A stretch of 8,232 nt of DNA from JAMCXS01 sp964459065 (GCA_964459065.1 CAYWMN010000171.1:1-8232); one strand, 5' to 3'; shown: positions 1 through 5,842, numbered from the stretch's first letter. A program made the numbers and translations. Notes: a model not told the origin generated them from the sequence alone.

Positions 1-9
1 TGGAAGTAG

Positions 10-333
10 CTTAAGTCGAAATATGATGTCTCGCGGTCTTTTGACTGTATGTGGGTGCTGCTTGCGGCCGGTGCGATCTGGAATCCTGAAGGAGTGTATG
101 AAGTAAATTCGCTTCGCCGCACGCTGCTCGAGTGTGAGCCGGACGTAACCATTGAACTGCTGAAACTGTTTCGCCAACACAATGCGTGTCCGGCAGTGCT
201 GGTTCACAGACTGTTGGGAACACCCCGGGTGAAGGACCACCTGAAACTCGAAAGGAATGCCCTATTGAGACTCGGAATCCATTTAGATGCCGAGTGGAAG
301 AGCAATCGACAGCGGTCTCGTAGCCGGGCGTAA
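10..333 (+). pseudogene. 3' remnant of a gene of unknown function, upstream partner of the 394-1554 gene
   Basis: Reading frame 1 is open from just after a TAG at 7-9 to the TAA at 331-333. The translation is protein-like: a YDVSRSFDCMWVLLAAGA stretch, then NSLRRTLLECEPD, a hydrophobic helix around VTIELLKLF, and LLGTPRVKDHL near the end. The leading part resembles the helix pair of an ankyrin-like repeat (LLxxGAxW), but I cannot name a family. No convincing start codon with a ribosome site lies at the left. The first ATG (49) is inside apparently conserved sequence, and the in-frame TAG sits immediately before it. I therefore read this as the C-terminal end of a longer gene, either interrupted by that stop or frameshifted near the window edge. 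The frame ends 60 bases before the next same-strand gene, so the two could have formed an operon. A short real gene starting at ATG 49 is the alternative. Confidence 0.4.
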
Positions 334-393
334 TGCGGTCGGTTACAACAATCACAACGAGAAGAAGCCATCACCCGCAGAGGGGAGGACACC

Positions 394-1554
394 ATGTTGG
401 TACCGTACGATCGTGAAGATCTCTATCGAGAAGTCTGGGAAAAGCCTCTAATCAAGGTGGCTGAGAGCTACGGGGTGTCCGCGGTCGCTCTGGGAAAAAC
501 GTGCCGAAAACTCCGTGTTCCAGTCCCGGGACGTGGTCACTGGGCGAAGCTGGCGTATGGGAAAGAAGGCGCGAAGAAGCCTCCGTTACCGAAGCTGGAC
601 AAGATTCCTGTAATCTATCGCTCTCCCATAGCGCAGAAGAAGCCGGCAACTCAGAATGAGAATGATCCTGAATTTGCCGCAATTGATGGGCTGTTAACCT
701 CAGGCGCGCTTGCCCCACCCCCTTTCGACGGCTCTGTTCGACTACATCCGTTGGTCCGGCATACCGCAGGCCTCTTGCGAAGTCGCAGCCGTAAGGATGA
801 ACATGGCATCCTTCTGCCACGAGAGGATGGTGGTCTTGACGTGAAGGTTAGCGAGGGTACGCTGGAACGCGCCCTGCTGGTTATGAATCAAGTCGTGGCT
901 GTGTTGGAACGCCAGGGTACCAGTGTTGAAATCTCGGAGCAGGGGCACACAGTAGCTTTGATCAACGGCGAGCAGGTGTCCTTCGGAATCGAGGAGCCCA
1001 TCCGGAGATTTGTAACGCAGAAACCCCGAGTGCCTAATCCAACCGACCAATGGGATTACGACAAAGTGGTGACGCATGAACCTGGCGGAAAGCTTTGGCT
1101 GGTCATTAGCTCGGCGACATGGGGGCAGTATGCACAACGAGCCCGGTGGGGTGACGCAAAAGTCCGGCGGATTGAGAATCTCGTTCCAGATTTCGTGGCC
1201 GGACTGTTGCGAACCGCCGTCGCGCTGCGGCGTCAAGAGGAAGACCGCAAAAAGCACGAGGCCGAGGAACAGAAACGACGGCATGAGAGGGCTCAACTCC
1301 AGAAAGACATACAAGAAGAGGAGAGGAAGCTGGAGCAGTTCAATAACTGGGTTGACCTGTGGGAACGTGCGGAACGCCTGCGTCGATTCATTTCAGCTTA
1401 TGCCGAAAAAACCCGTTCGTGGTCTACCGAGGAACAGCCGCACTACAAGGCTTGGATCGAGTGGGCGACAAAGCAGGCGGATCGGCTGGATCCCTTTGTC
1501 GCGGAAAAGCCAGCGTCAGTATTGGATCGGAAGGGGGAGTTGAACCCATGGTGA
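394..1554 (+). CDS. Uncharacterised protein with N-terminal helix-turn-helix-like segment and coiled coil
   Basis: This 386-residue soluble protein has no function I can assign. Residues about 6-53 (EDLYREVWEKPLIKVAESYG, then VSAVALGKTCRKL and PGRGHWAKL) look like a helix-turn-helix: 'YGVSAVALGKTCRKL' fits a turn plus recognition helix, and the RGHWAKLAYGK tail is a signature I associate with bacterial hypothetical proteins in accessory DNA. A proline- and lysine-rich linker covers about 58-90. A mixed alpha/beta middle spans 115-275 (LHPLVRHTAGLL, then VSFGIEEPIRRF, then GGKLWLVISSATWG). A strongly charged coiled coil lies at about 278-318, followed by a tryptophan-rich helical end (NWVDLWERAERLRRF, YKAWIEWATKQADRLDPF). 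The start is supported by GGGGAGG at 382-388, five bases before the ATG. No signal peptide or membrane segment is visible. DNA binding is inference only. That this is a real gene is well supported, while its function is unknown. Confidence 0.85.
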   Translation: MLVPYDREDLYREVWEKPLIKVAESYGVSAVALGKTCRKLRVPVPGRGHWAKLAYGKEGAKKPPLPKLDKIPVIYRSPIAQKKPATQNENDPEFAAIDGLLTSGALAPPPFDGSVRLHPLVRHTAGLLRSRSRKDEHGILLPREDGGLDVKVSEGTLERALLVMNQVVAVLERQGTSVEISEQGHTVALINGEQVSFGIEEPIRRFVTQKPRVPNPTDQWDYDKVVTHEPGGKLWLVISSATWGQYAQRARWGDAKVRRIENLVPDFVAGLLRTAVALRRQEEDRKKHEAEEQKRRHERAQLQKDIQEEERKLEQFNNWVDLWERAERLRRFISAYAEKTRSWSTEEQPHYKAWIEWATKQADRLDPFVAEKPASVLDRKGELNPW

Positions 1555-1707
1555 AGTGGCAGTTATCTTCTCAGATCCACAGCCCACAGTTAGGCGGGAA
1601 TGAAACGTCCAGTATCATCATTGACGAATAGATTCGGATCCGTCGGTGCTGTACTGGAGGGACGATTCTCGCCCGACAGACAAGCATTCGAGACTTTAGG
1701 TAATTAC

Positions 1708-1980
1708 TCAAACCAGCAAGAACATAACGCCATGGACTGAACCCAGTTCTTCCGAAACCCAGTTCTGCCGCCTCCAGTAACCTTGCCAATTCTGGGGCTT
1801 AAACGACGGTGAACGGAGCCCATCAAAAAGGTGGGTTAGCGTCCGGCAAGGGCCGCATACCAGCCGTGTCACAGGAATAGAAGCGTCACGCTCAGACTTT
1901 AGGCAGTTTTGGCAACGGTTCAAGCTTGGCAGAATAACACGCCAGAATACTTTTAAGATTTCGTCGGGATCGACCCGCAT
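1708..1980 (-). CDS. Possible small zinc-ribbon-like protein (CxxC...CxxC), doubtful
   Basis: Read from an ATG at 1980 to a TGA at 1708, this gives 90 residues. It begins MRVDPDEILKVFWRVILPSL, followed by RCQNCLK and, 17 residues after the second cysteine, VCGPCRT. Two CxxC pairs at this spacing are compatible with a single zinc ribbon. The remainder is basic and aromatic (NWQGYWRRQNWVSEELGSV) and contains the 11-bp direct repeat. Against it being a gene: neither the ATG at 1980 nor the in-frame GTG at 2016 has a convincing ribosome site, and the frame continues upstream without a break into sequence that looks noncoding. It could be a decayed fragment of a larger gene or a chance frame. The cysteines are seen directly, and zinc binding is inference. 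Confidence 0.25.
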   Translation of the reverse strand: MRVDPDEILKVFWRVILPSLNRCQNCLKSERDASIPVTRLVCGPCRTLTHLFDGLRSPSFKPQNWQGYWRRQNWVSEELGSVHGVMFLLV

Positions 1981-2150
1981 TTCAATCTCGGGAATGTTCA
2001 GCGCTTTGCCATCCACACCTTTCGATTCCGACACAGGGGCATGGCGGCTCGGGATCGAACCCAACGGCCATAGAACACGGGCCCCATTCCGGCGCTCCGC
2101 TTTCAAACGGAATGACTGCCACACCGAATGCGGCAGTGTCGATCGCCCTT

Positions 2151-2179
2151 CTTCCTACCATTTCCTACCACTTTTTCAG
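2151..2179 (+). repeat. Copy A of a 29-bp imperfect direct repeat
   Basis: This copy reads cttcctaccatttcctacca followed by ctttttcag. It matches 2385-2413 at 24 of 29 positions by eye, in the same orientation and 234 bases away. Copy A also holds an internal tandem ttcctacca doublet. Diverged repeats flanking a small segment beside an integrase-like relic could be old recombination or attachment sites, which is inference. Confidence 0.5.
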
Positions 2180-2220
2180 ACTGGGCGGTGCATGAGTTTT
2201 TCCATTCTCAAGCCCAAAAC

Positions 2221-2265
2221 TGAGTCATACTCAAAAAGCACGTATTTTTCCTCTTGTTTTTGAGT
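2221..2265. repeat. AT-rich inverted repeats (TGAGT-cat-ACTCA and ACTCAAAAA/TTTTTGAGT)
   Basis: Two symmetric elements are seen directly. The first, at 2221-2233, is tgagt-cat-actca, a 5-bp inverted repeat around three bases. The second has a 9-bp left arm actcaaaaa at 2229-2237 that is the exact reverse complement of tttttgagt at 2257-2265, with a 19-base loop. Related gagtttt words lie at 2193-2201 and 2270-2277. Such clusters can be protein-binding sites, for example recombinase arm sites or repressor operators. No function can be assigned from sequence alone. Confidence 0.4.
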
Positions 2266-2319
2266 GGGTTGAGTTTTACCCTGAAAACCGGACAAAAGAG
2301 GAGCATACCTCGGTGGGGT

Positions 2320-2337
2320 CCTCTCTTCGGCACCAGC
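2320..2337 (+). other. tRNA 3'-end-like fragment ending in CCA (possible attachment-site remnant)
   Basis: The bases gtcctctcttcggcacca resemble the 3' part of a tRNA: the end of the T arm, an acceptor strand CTTCGGC, discriminator A and an encoded CCA. A complete tRNA with this acceptor would begin GCCGAAG, as some tRNA-Leu genes do. No such 5' half, anticodon arm or intact T loop is found upstream. A lone tRNA 3' piece 129 bases before an integrase-like start is the expected layout of an attachment site, because tyrosine recombinases commonly integrate at tRNA 3' ends. The match is short and could be chance. Confidence 0.35.
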
Positions 2338-2341
2338 CATC

Positions 2342-2369
2342 AAAAAACCCCAATAAATTTGGGGTTTTT
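2342..2369. terminator. Bidirectional intrinsic terminator hairpin
   Basis: A perfect 11-bp stem is formed by aaaaaccccaa (2343-2353) and ttggggttttt (2359-2369) with a five-base loop taaat. The T run follows the GGGG on the plus strand, and the mirrored A run gives the same structure on the minus strand, so it could stop transcription from either side. A weaker, diverged version of the same sequence lies at 2417-2441 (ctcctcaataaatttcggag followed by ttttt), suggesting local duplication. It may insulate the integrase relic from upstream transcription. Confidence 0.65.
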
Positions 2370-2384
2370 GAAGGTCATCAAGAG

Positions 2385-2413
2385 CTTCCTGCCGTTTCTT
2401 ACCATTTTTTAAG
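2385..2413 (+). repeat. Copy B of a 29-bp imperfect direct repeat
   Basis: This copy reads cttcctgccgtttcttacca followed by ttttttaag. It differs from copy A (2151-2179) at five positions. It lies between the strong hairpin at 2342-2369 and its weaker relative at 2417-2441, and ends 53 bases before the integrase-like start codon. Confidence 0.5.
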
Positions 2414-2466
2414 GGTCTCCTCAATAAATTTCGGAGTTTTTCAGTATTACTCCGATGGGGGAGATC

Positions 2467-2613
2467 ATGGCCCATCGTTCAGTTCAACTTTATCTTTACG
2501 CTAACCTGCCCGGAATTGGCTGGCGGTACTGTCAAGCCGCTTGGACGTCCAACAGCATTCGCGGTGGCGCTTTAGGAAATGCTCCACTCCTTGAAGACCG
2601 GAGCCTCGACTAA
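2467..2613 (+). pseudogene. Integrase-like N-terminal remnant (tyrosine recombinase start)
   Basis: An ATG at 2467 preceded by GGGGGAG (2457-2463) opens a 48-residue frame ending in TAA at 2611-2613. The first 30 or so residues (MAHRSVQLYLYANLPGIGWR, then YCQAAWTSN) resemble the N-terminal strand-turn-strand of phage-type integrases with a 'VxLYxY...GWRYxxA' pattern, which from memory is frequent in Acidobacteriota. After that the similarity stops, and neither the core-binding nor the catalytic domain (R..HxxR..Y) follows in any frame before the convergent gene. I read it as a 5' stub of an integrase gene whose remainder was deleted. Its stop overlaps the stop of the minus-strand YwiC-like gene (TAG at 2610-2612), so the deletion probably joined mobile DNA to the chromosome here. 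The family call rests on pattern memory, and a genuine 48-residue protein remains possible. Confidence 0.4.
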
Positions 2614-3500
2614 ATTGCCGCCGCACGAAAAGCGGCAATCAGCAGGACCCCAAAAAGGATGGCAAAAAACAATTCGCTCTTACCGAGCCGATGGATCTGC
2701 AGGCGGCCGTGATCTGCCTTGAGCGCCCAGGTTTCGCCCCGCGCGAGGACTGGAAGAAAGGCGGGAAGCGCCAGCCACGGTATCAATCCGGCGTGCGCTC
2801 CGCCGACAAGAAGCAGGGCGATGAGCGCCTCGGCAGCCACAAAGAGTCTCCGGCCGCCCGAGCCGGAAGAGCCTTTGCCGGCTCGGACCTCACGGATGCG
2901 GAACTGGACATAGATAATCTGGTCGGCGGCGAACAGCGCGTTGAGGAGCCAGATGGACAGGGCCTGCCCGCCGAACGCGCCCGCTGCAACCGCCCAGCCG
3001 GCAACGGCGGCAAGCGTCAGGCCAAAAGCTCCCACTATTTCAGCCGGCAGGCGGCCGCTGCGTCCCAGTTTCTTAAGGATTGCCTGCAGCGCAAACAATC
3101 CTGCCGCCCCGAGACCCAGCTTCCAAAGGAGGCCCAGGAACCCGGCGCGTACCAGCATCGCTGCAGCGAGCGCGCCTGCGAGCGCGTAGATCGACGCGGC
3201 GACGATCACCCAGCGCCATTCGGCCGGGCTCCGTGCGCGAAACGGTGAGGCGGGCAGACTGTTCTCAATCGGCGTGCGAAGACAAAAAGCCGCCACCACT
3301 GCCACGGTCAACCATAGCAGAGCAGGCAAGGCGGCGGTGGACCTAAAGCCGATCGCGGCGCCGGTGATCAGGGAAACGAGCAAAATTCCCCAGGCGCCGT
3401 GCTCTCGGGGCCAGACCACCGTCCAGCGCCGCGCAGGATGAACATTCCTCCAGTAAGCAGGCAAAATAGACATCTTCTCTAACCGAGTCTCCACACTCAT
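2610..3500 (-). CDS. YwiC-like integral membrane protein
   Basis: This 296-residue polytopic membrane protein carries the YwiC-like family hallmark PREHGAWGILLVSLITGA at residues 31-48. About eight hydrophobic segments are visible, near 37-51, 56-73, 97-117, 121-142, 155-175, 180-200, 219-250 and 275-294, with short basic loops such as ILKKLGRSGRLP and FRIREVRAGK. The family has no firmly established biochemical role. Bacillus subtilis ywiC sits beside narK, fnr and the nitrate reductase genes, which hints at anaerobic or nitrogen-oxide metabolism. The gene lies 19 bases downstream of the DUF438-hemerythrin-PAS gene on the same strand, so co-transcription is likely. The annotated ATG (3500) has only a weak, very close CCGGA before it. 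Met10 is an alternative start, and the conserved part begins well after both. Its 3' end overlaps the integrase-like relic by four bases. Confidence 0.8.
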   Translation of the reverse strand: MSVETRLEKMSILPAYWRNVHPARRWTVVWPREHGAWGILLVSLITGAAIGFRSTAALPALLWLTVAVVAAFCLRTPIENSLPASPFRARSPAEWRWVIVAASIYALAGALAAAMLVRAGFLGLLWKLGLGAAGLFALQAILKKLGRSGRLPAEIVGAFGLTLAAVAGWAVAAGAFGGQALSIWLLNALFAADQIIYVQFRIREVRAGKGSSGSGGRRLFVAAEALIALLLVGGAHAGLIPWLALPAFLPVLARGETWALKADHGRLQIHRLGKSELFFAILFGVLLIAAFRAAAI

Positions 3501-3519
3501 TCCGGGTGATCAACAAAAC

Positions 3520-4776
3520 CTATTGAACCTGTGGCCCTTGAGCCTCCGCCGGGTCGTACTGCAACAGCCGCCGTTCTCCTTCCAAGGCACGGATGTTGGT
3601 GGCGTCCTGAGTAACTTCCAGCGTGCCCAGGTAGCGGTTCTTCTCATCTCGAACGGCAAAGTACCGGATGTGAACAAACCGGCCGCGAAGGTCAATCCAG
3701 AACTCGGCGGTGTTTTGCTGTCCCTCCCGAAAATCATCCAGGATGCGATTGACCATCTCGACGCTTCGCGGCGGATGGCAGTTCTGCACCTTTCTGCCGA
3801 TCACCGCCTTGCTGCGGGCGAAGAGCCTGTCGGGACCTTCAGAATAAAACGCAACCCGGTCATCGGCATCCACGAAAGTGATATCAACGGGCAGGGTCGA
3901 GAAAATGCCGCGCAGTTGATTGAGGCTCAGATGGCCGGTGGGAAGCTCGATGCCCGCGGCGTTGGCGGCCTGAGCCTTCGTTGCCAGGGAAGGGGTGGGC
4001 GGACGAAAACCCTCGCGGGGCTCGACCAGGCACCAGCCGTAACGCGGTGAAGACTCCCAAATCTCACCCCACTCTTCCTCGGTGAACTTGTCGAGGCAAA
4101 GAGGGAACAGAATCTTTTCTTCCTTATAGATCATCTCCTCGATGGCGTTTGCCGCCGCCTCGCCAGCCTCCATGGCCGAAGGTTCCGGGTCGGGACCGTT
4201 TCCCGCCGGGCGTAGCGCCCGGGCAAGATTCTTCAACATAGCTCGAATCTCGTCGTCTTTGCCCCACATCACCTTCGGCGGGCCGGCTATCCCATGCCTT
4301 TCGAGGCACGAAAAAAGGAGATGTTCCTTCCGCTGGAAGTGTTTCTCAAGGTCCATCAGATCATTCAACGACTGCTGCCAATCGAGGAGGGAAGCGTCCG
4401 CCTCATTTCGGCCGGTATGTTCCGTGGCCTCGTTCATCGCTTGCCGCATGCGGCCAAGCACGCCTCGGACCGCCTCGTTTTCCCGGCGGAAAGTATCAAT
4501 GGGATGCCCGGGTGTGAGAGTCCTCCCCGGCAGCGTAACCAGCACCTCGCGGGTAACCTGCGAGTGCAGGTCGCACATGCGCTGGATCTGGCTGGCGGGG
4601 ATGCCGTCCGCCATCAGTTCCTGCTCCATGGCCATGATTTCAGAATGATCGGTTTCCCGCACCAGGGTTTTGAGTTTTGCCTTCACTTCGGCGGCCGGCA
4701 CACCGTGATGCAGGTCCGCAATAACGCCCTTCAGCGTCTGCACGCGCCGCGCCCGGTTGTCGATCAATTCACTCAT
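3520..4776 (-). CDS. DUF438-hemerythrin-PAS sensor-like protein
   Basis: This 418-residue soluble protein has three recognisable parts. Residues about 9-77 form a DUF438 domain (VIADLHHGVPAAEVKAKLK, then EQELMADGIPASQIQRMCDL, then HSQV). Residues about 88-245 form a hemerythrin-like helical bundle with candidate di-iron ligands in GHPIDTFRREN (H91), KHFQRKEHLLF (H146, E151) and YKEEKILFP (E219 or E220). Residues about 284-405 form a PAS domain with the characteristic QNCHPPRSVEMVNRIL, AEFWIDLRGRFVHIRYFAVR and YLGTLEVTQD segments. This order matches the DUF438/hemerythrin/PAS family (COG2461 type). No kinase, cyclase or DNA-binding output domain follows, so any sensing of oxygen or nitric oxide would act through partners, which is inference. 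The start is well supported by AAAAGGAGAA eight bases before the ATG. It is the first gene of a two-gene unit with the YwiC-like protein and divergent from kdsB. Confidence 0.85.
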   Translation of the reverse strand: MSELIDNRARRVQTLKGVIADLHHGVPAAEVKAKLKTLVRETDHSEIMAMEQELMADGIPASQIQRMCDLHSQVTREVLVTLPGRTLTPGHPIDTFRRENEAVRGVLGRMRQAMNEATEHTGRNEADASLLDWQQSLNDLMDLEKHFQRKEHLLFSCLERHGIAGPPKVMWGKDDEIRAMLKNLARALRPAGNGPDPEPSAMEAGEAAANAIEEMIYKEEKILFPLCLDKFTEEEWGEIWESSPRYGWCLVEPREGFRPPTPSLATKAQAANAAGIELPTGHLSLNQLRGIFSTLPVDITFVDADDRVAFYSEGPDRLFARSKAVIGRKVQNCHPPRSVEMVNRILDDFREGQQNTAEFWIDLRGRFVHIRYFAVRDEKNRYLGTLEVTQDATNIRALEGERRLLQYDPAEAQGPQVQ

Positions 4777-4957
4777 TGCACGTTCTCCTTTTCGTGCCCA
4801 TCATAGCGGCCGGCCGAGGGGGTGATCGAGGACTTTAGTCACAGGTCCGCCGTCCCCATCCTGGCATGAAGAACTGTTCGATGAAAATGAAGTAAACTTT
4901 TACAGGCGCTGCGGTCCAGCGACCAGGACCCGCCGGCTACCATGGAATGGAGGGGAG
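4777..4957. promoter_or_regulatory. Divergent intergenic region between the DUF438 gene and kdsB
   Basis: These 181 bases must hold the promoter for the minus-strand DUF438-ywiC-like unit, and probably one for kdsB. A TATGAT hexamer on the minus strand (4805 to 4800) is placed like a -10 element, 23 bases before the ATG, but no good -35 accompanies it. A taaactttta block near 4893-4902 could serve the kdsB side. A short hairpin (cgctg-cggtc-cagcg) lies at about 4907-4921. I found no clear FNR/NNR-type TTGAT-N4-ATCAA box. Confidence 0.35.
4949..4957 (+). promoter_or_regulatory. Ribosome binding site of kdsB with two candidate ATG starts
   Basis: The purine block ggaggggag directly abuts ATG 4958. 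A second ATG follows at 4961. GGAGG (4949-4953) is four bases from the first and seven from the second, so the second ATG has the more usual spacing and may be the true start. The two proteins would differ by one methionine. Confidence 0.5.
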
Positions 4958-5716
4958 ATGATGCAAATACTTGGAGTAATTCCCGCCAGATACCAGTCCG
5001 CACGTCTGGAAGGGAAGGCTCTCAAGGACATTCTCGGCAAGCCCATGATCCAGCACGTCTTCGAGCGGGCGCGGCAATCGCGGCTGCTCAGCGACGTTCT
5101 GGTGGCGACCGACGATGATCGGATCCGGAAGGCCGTGGAGGGCTTTGGCGGGAAGGTTTGCATGACCGGCTCCCGGCACAGGAGCGGGACCGACCGGGTT
5201 GCTGAAGTAGCGGGAAGCCTTGACGTGGATATCGTCGTGAATATTCAGGGCGACGAGCCCCTGATGGACCCCGTCATGATTGACGAGTGCGTTCGCCCGT
5301 TCACTTCCGATCCGCAGGTCCAAATGGCGTCGGTGATCAAGCGCCTTTTCAACGAATCGACTTATAACGACCCGGCGGTGGTCAAGGCCGTGCGGGATTT
5401 ATCCGGCAAAGCGCTCTATTTTTCCCGTTCGCTGATTCCCTTTCCGAAAACCCGGACCCAGGACTTTGCCGTGTATGAGCATATCGGCATTTATGCCTAT
5501 ACGAAACCGTGCCTGCTGAAGCTGTCGCAGCTGGAGCCGACGGCGCTGGAGAAGGTTGAAGGGCTGGAACAACTCCGGGCGCTCGAACATGGAATTCCCA
5601 TCCACCTGGTGGAGACTCAACACCCCGGCGAGTTGGTTTCAGTCGATACGGCCGCTGATTTGGAGAAAGTCCGCCAGATCATGGCGGCATCACAAGGAGA
5701 GCGGAACCGGCCATGA
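4958..5716 (+). CDS. kdsB: 3-deoxy-manno-octulosonate cytidylyltransferase (CMP-KDO synthetase)
   Basis: This enzyme transfers CMP from CTP to KDO, giving the activated sugar used to build the inner core of lipopolysaccharide. It acts in the cytoplasm. The 252-residue length is normal for the family. Motifs in order are IPARYQSARLEGKAL at 8-22 (nucleotide-binding loop), ATDDDRI at 50-56, HRSGTDR at 74-80, VNIQGDEP at 94-101 (metal and nucleotide binding), ALYFSRSLIPF at 152-162, HIGIYAY at 175-181, LEKVEGLEQLR at 197-207 and VSVDTAADLEKV at 227-238. The loop has Glu where many homologues have Pro (RLPGKPL type), which I consider a lineage variant rather than a defect. The gene is alone on its strand here and not followed by other KDO or CTP genes in the window. 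Its stop overlaps the ATG of a 16-codon frame. The presence of kdsB marks the host as a Gram-negative with KDO-containing lipopolysaccharide. Confidence 0.95.
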   Translation: MMQILGVIPARYQSARLEGKALKDILGKPMIQHVFERARQSRLLSDVLVATDDDRIRKAVEGFGGKVCMTGSRHRSGTDRVAEVAGSLDVDIVVNIQGDEPLMDPVMIDECVRPFTSDPQVQMASVIKRLFNESTYNDPAVVKAVRDLSGKALYFSRSLIPFPKTRTQDFAVYEHIGIYAYTKPCLLKLSQLEPTALEKVEGLEQLRALEHGIPIHLVETQHPGELVSVDTAADLEKVRQIMAASQGERNRP

Positions 5717-5763
5717 AAGCCGGCCGGGAGCTCGCCGCCCGCCTCGCGTGCCTCGCTGCCTGA
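5713..5763 (+). CDS. Possible 16-residue leader-like peptide overlapping the kdsB stop
   Basis: An ATG at 5713 overlaps the kdsB TGA as ATGA, the classic translational-coupling arrangement, and encodes MKAGRELAARLACLAA before a TGA at 5761. No ribosome site stronger than agagcgg precedes it. It may be the start of a former downstream gene that is now frameshifted or deleted, or pure chance in GC-rich sequence. Confidence 0.15.
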   Translation: MKAGRELAARLACLAA

Positions 5764-5842
5764 CGCGGCTGTTGTTTGTAAGCTGCCGGCCAGCATCGAA
5801 CCGCTACCTGGAAGAGTCTTGTATTGCGGATGTACGTGGCAG

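Larger units (their letters stand above)
1555..2466. other. Gene-poor accessory stretch with repeats and integration-scar-like pieces
   Basis: About 900 bases separate the 394-1554 gene from the integrase-like relic. No long frame here has convincing protein character apart from a doubtful minus-strand candidate at 1708-1980. Base composition is uneven, and the line 2221-2280 is only about 37% G+C. The stretch contains an 11-bp tandem repeat (aacccagttct at 1740-1750 and 1756-1766), a 29-bp imperfect direct repeat, AT-rich inverted repeats, a tRNA 3'-end-like piece and a terminator, each listed separately where useful. No terminator immediately after the 1554 stop was recognised. Confidence 0.6.

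Noticed and set aside
742..1314. Long open frame on the minus strand opposite the 394-1554 gene.
   Set aside because: It lies wholly within a well-supported gene with a good ribosome site and has no domain-like character.
2041..2120. Minus-strand tRNA-like segment with gggttcgatccc and an anticodon-like ccgtttgaaagcgg.
   Set aside because: The T stem has a mismatch at the third pair, the anticodon loop would have eight bases, and no acceptor stem pairs. It does not fold as a tRNA and may at most be a relic.
2176..2475. 99-codon minus-strand frame through the scar region, including GFLMAGAEERTPPRYAP.
   Set aside because: It resembles the spurious translations commonly produced from antisense tRNA sequence and runs through the terminator and repeats, so it is not accepted as a gene.
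2691..3248. 185-codon plus-strand frame opposite the YwiC-like gene.
   Set aside because: It is rich in Arg, Ala, Gly and Pro, as expected for the shadow of a GC-rich membrane protein gene, and has no recognisable motif.
4820..4845. Possible FNR-like or palindromic operator (ggtgatcgag, gactttagtc) upstream of the DUF438 gene.
   Set aside because: The half sites do not fit TTGAT-N4-ATCAA, and the gactttagtc symmetry is only four bases per arm.
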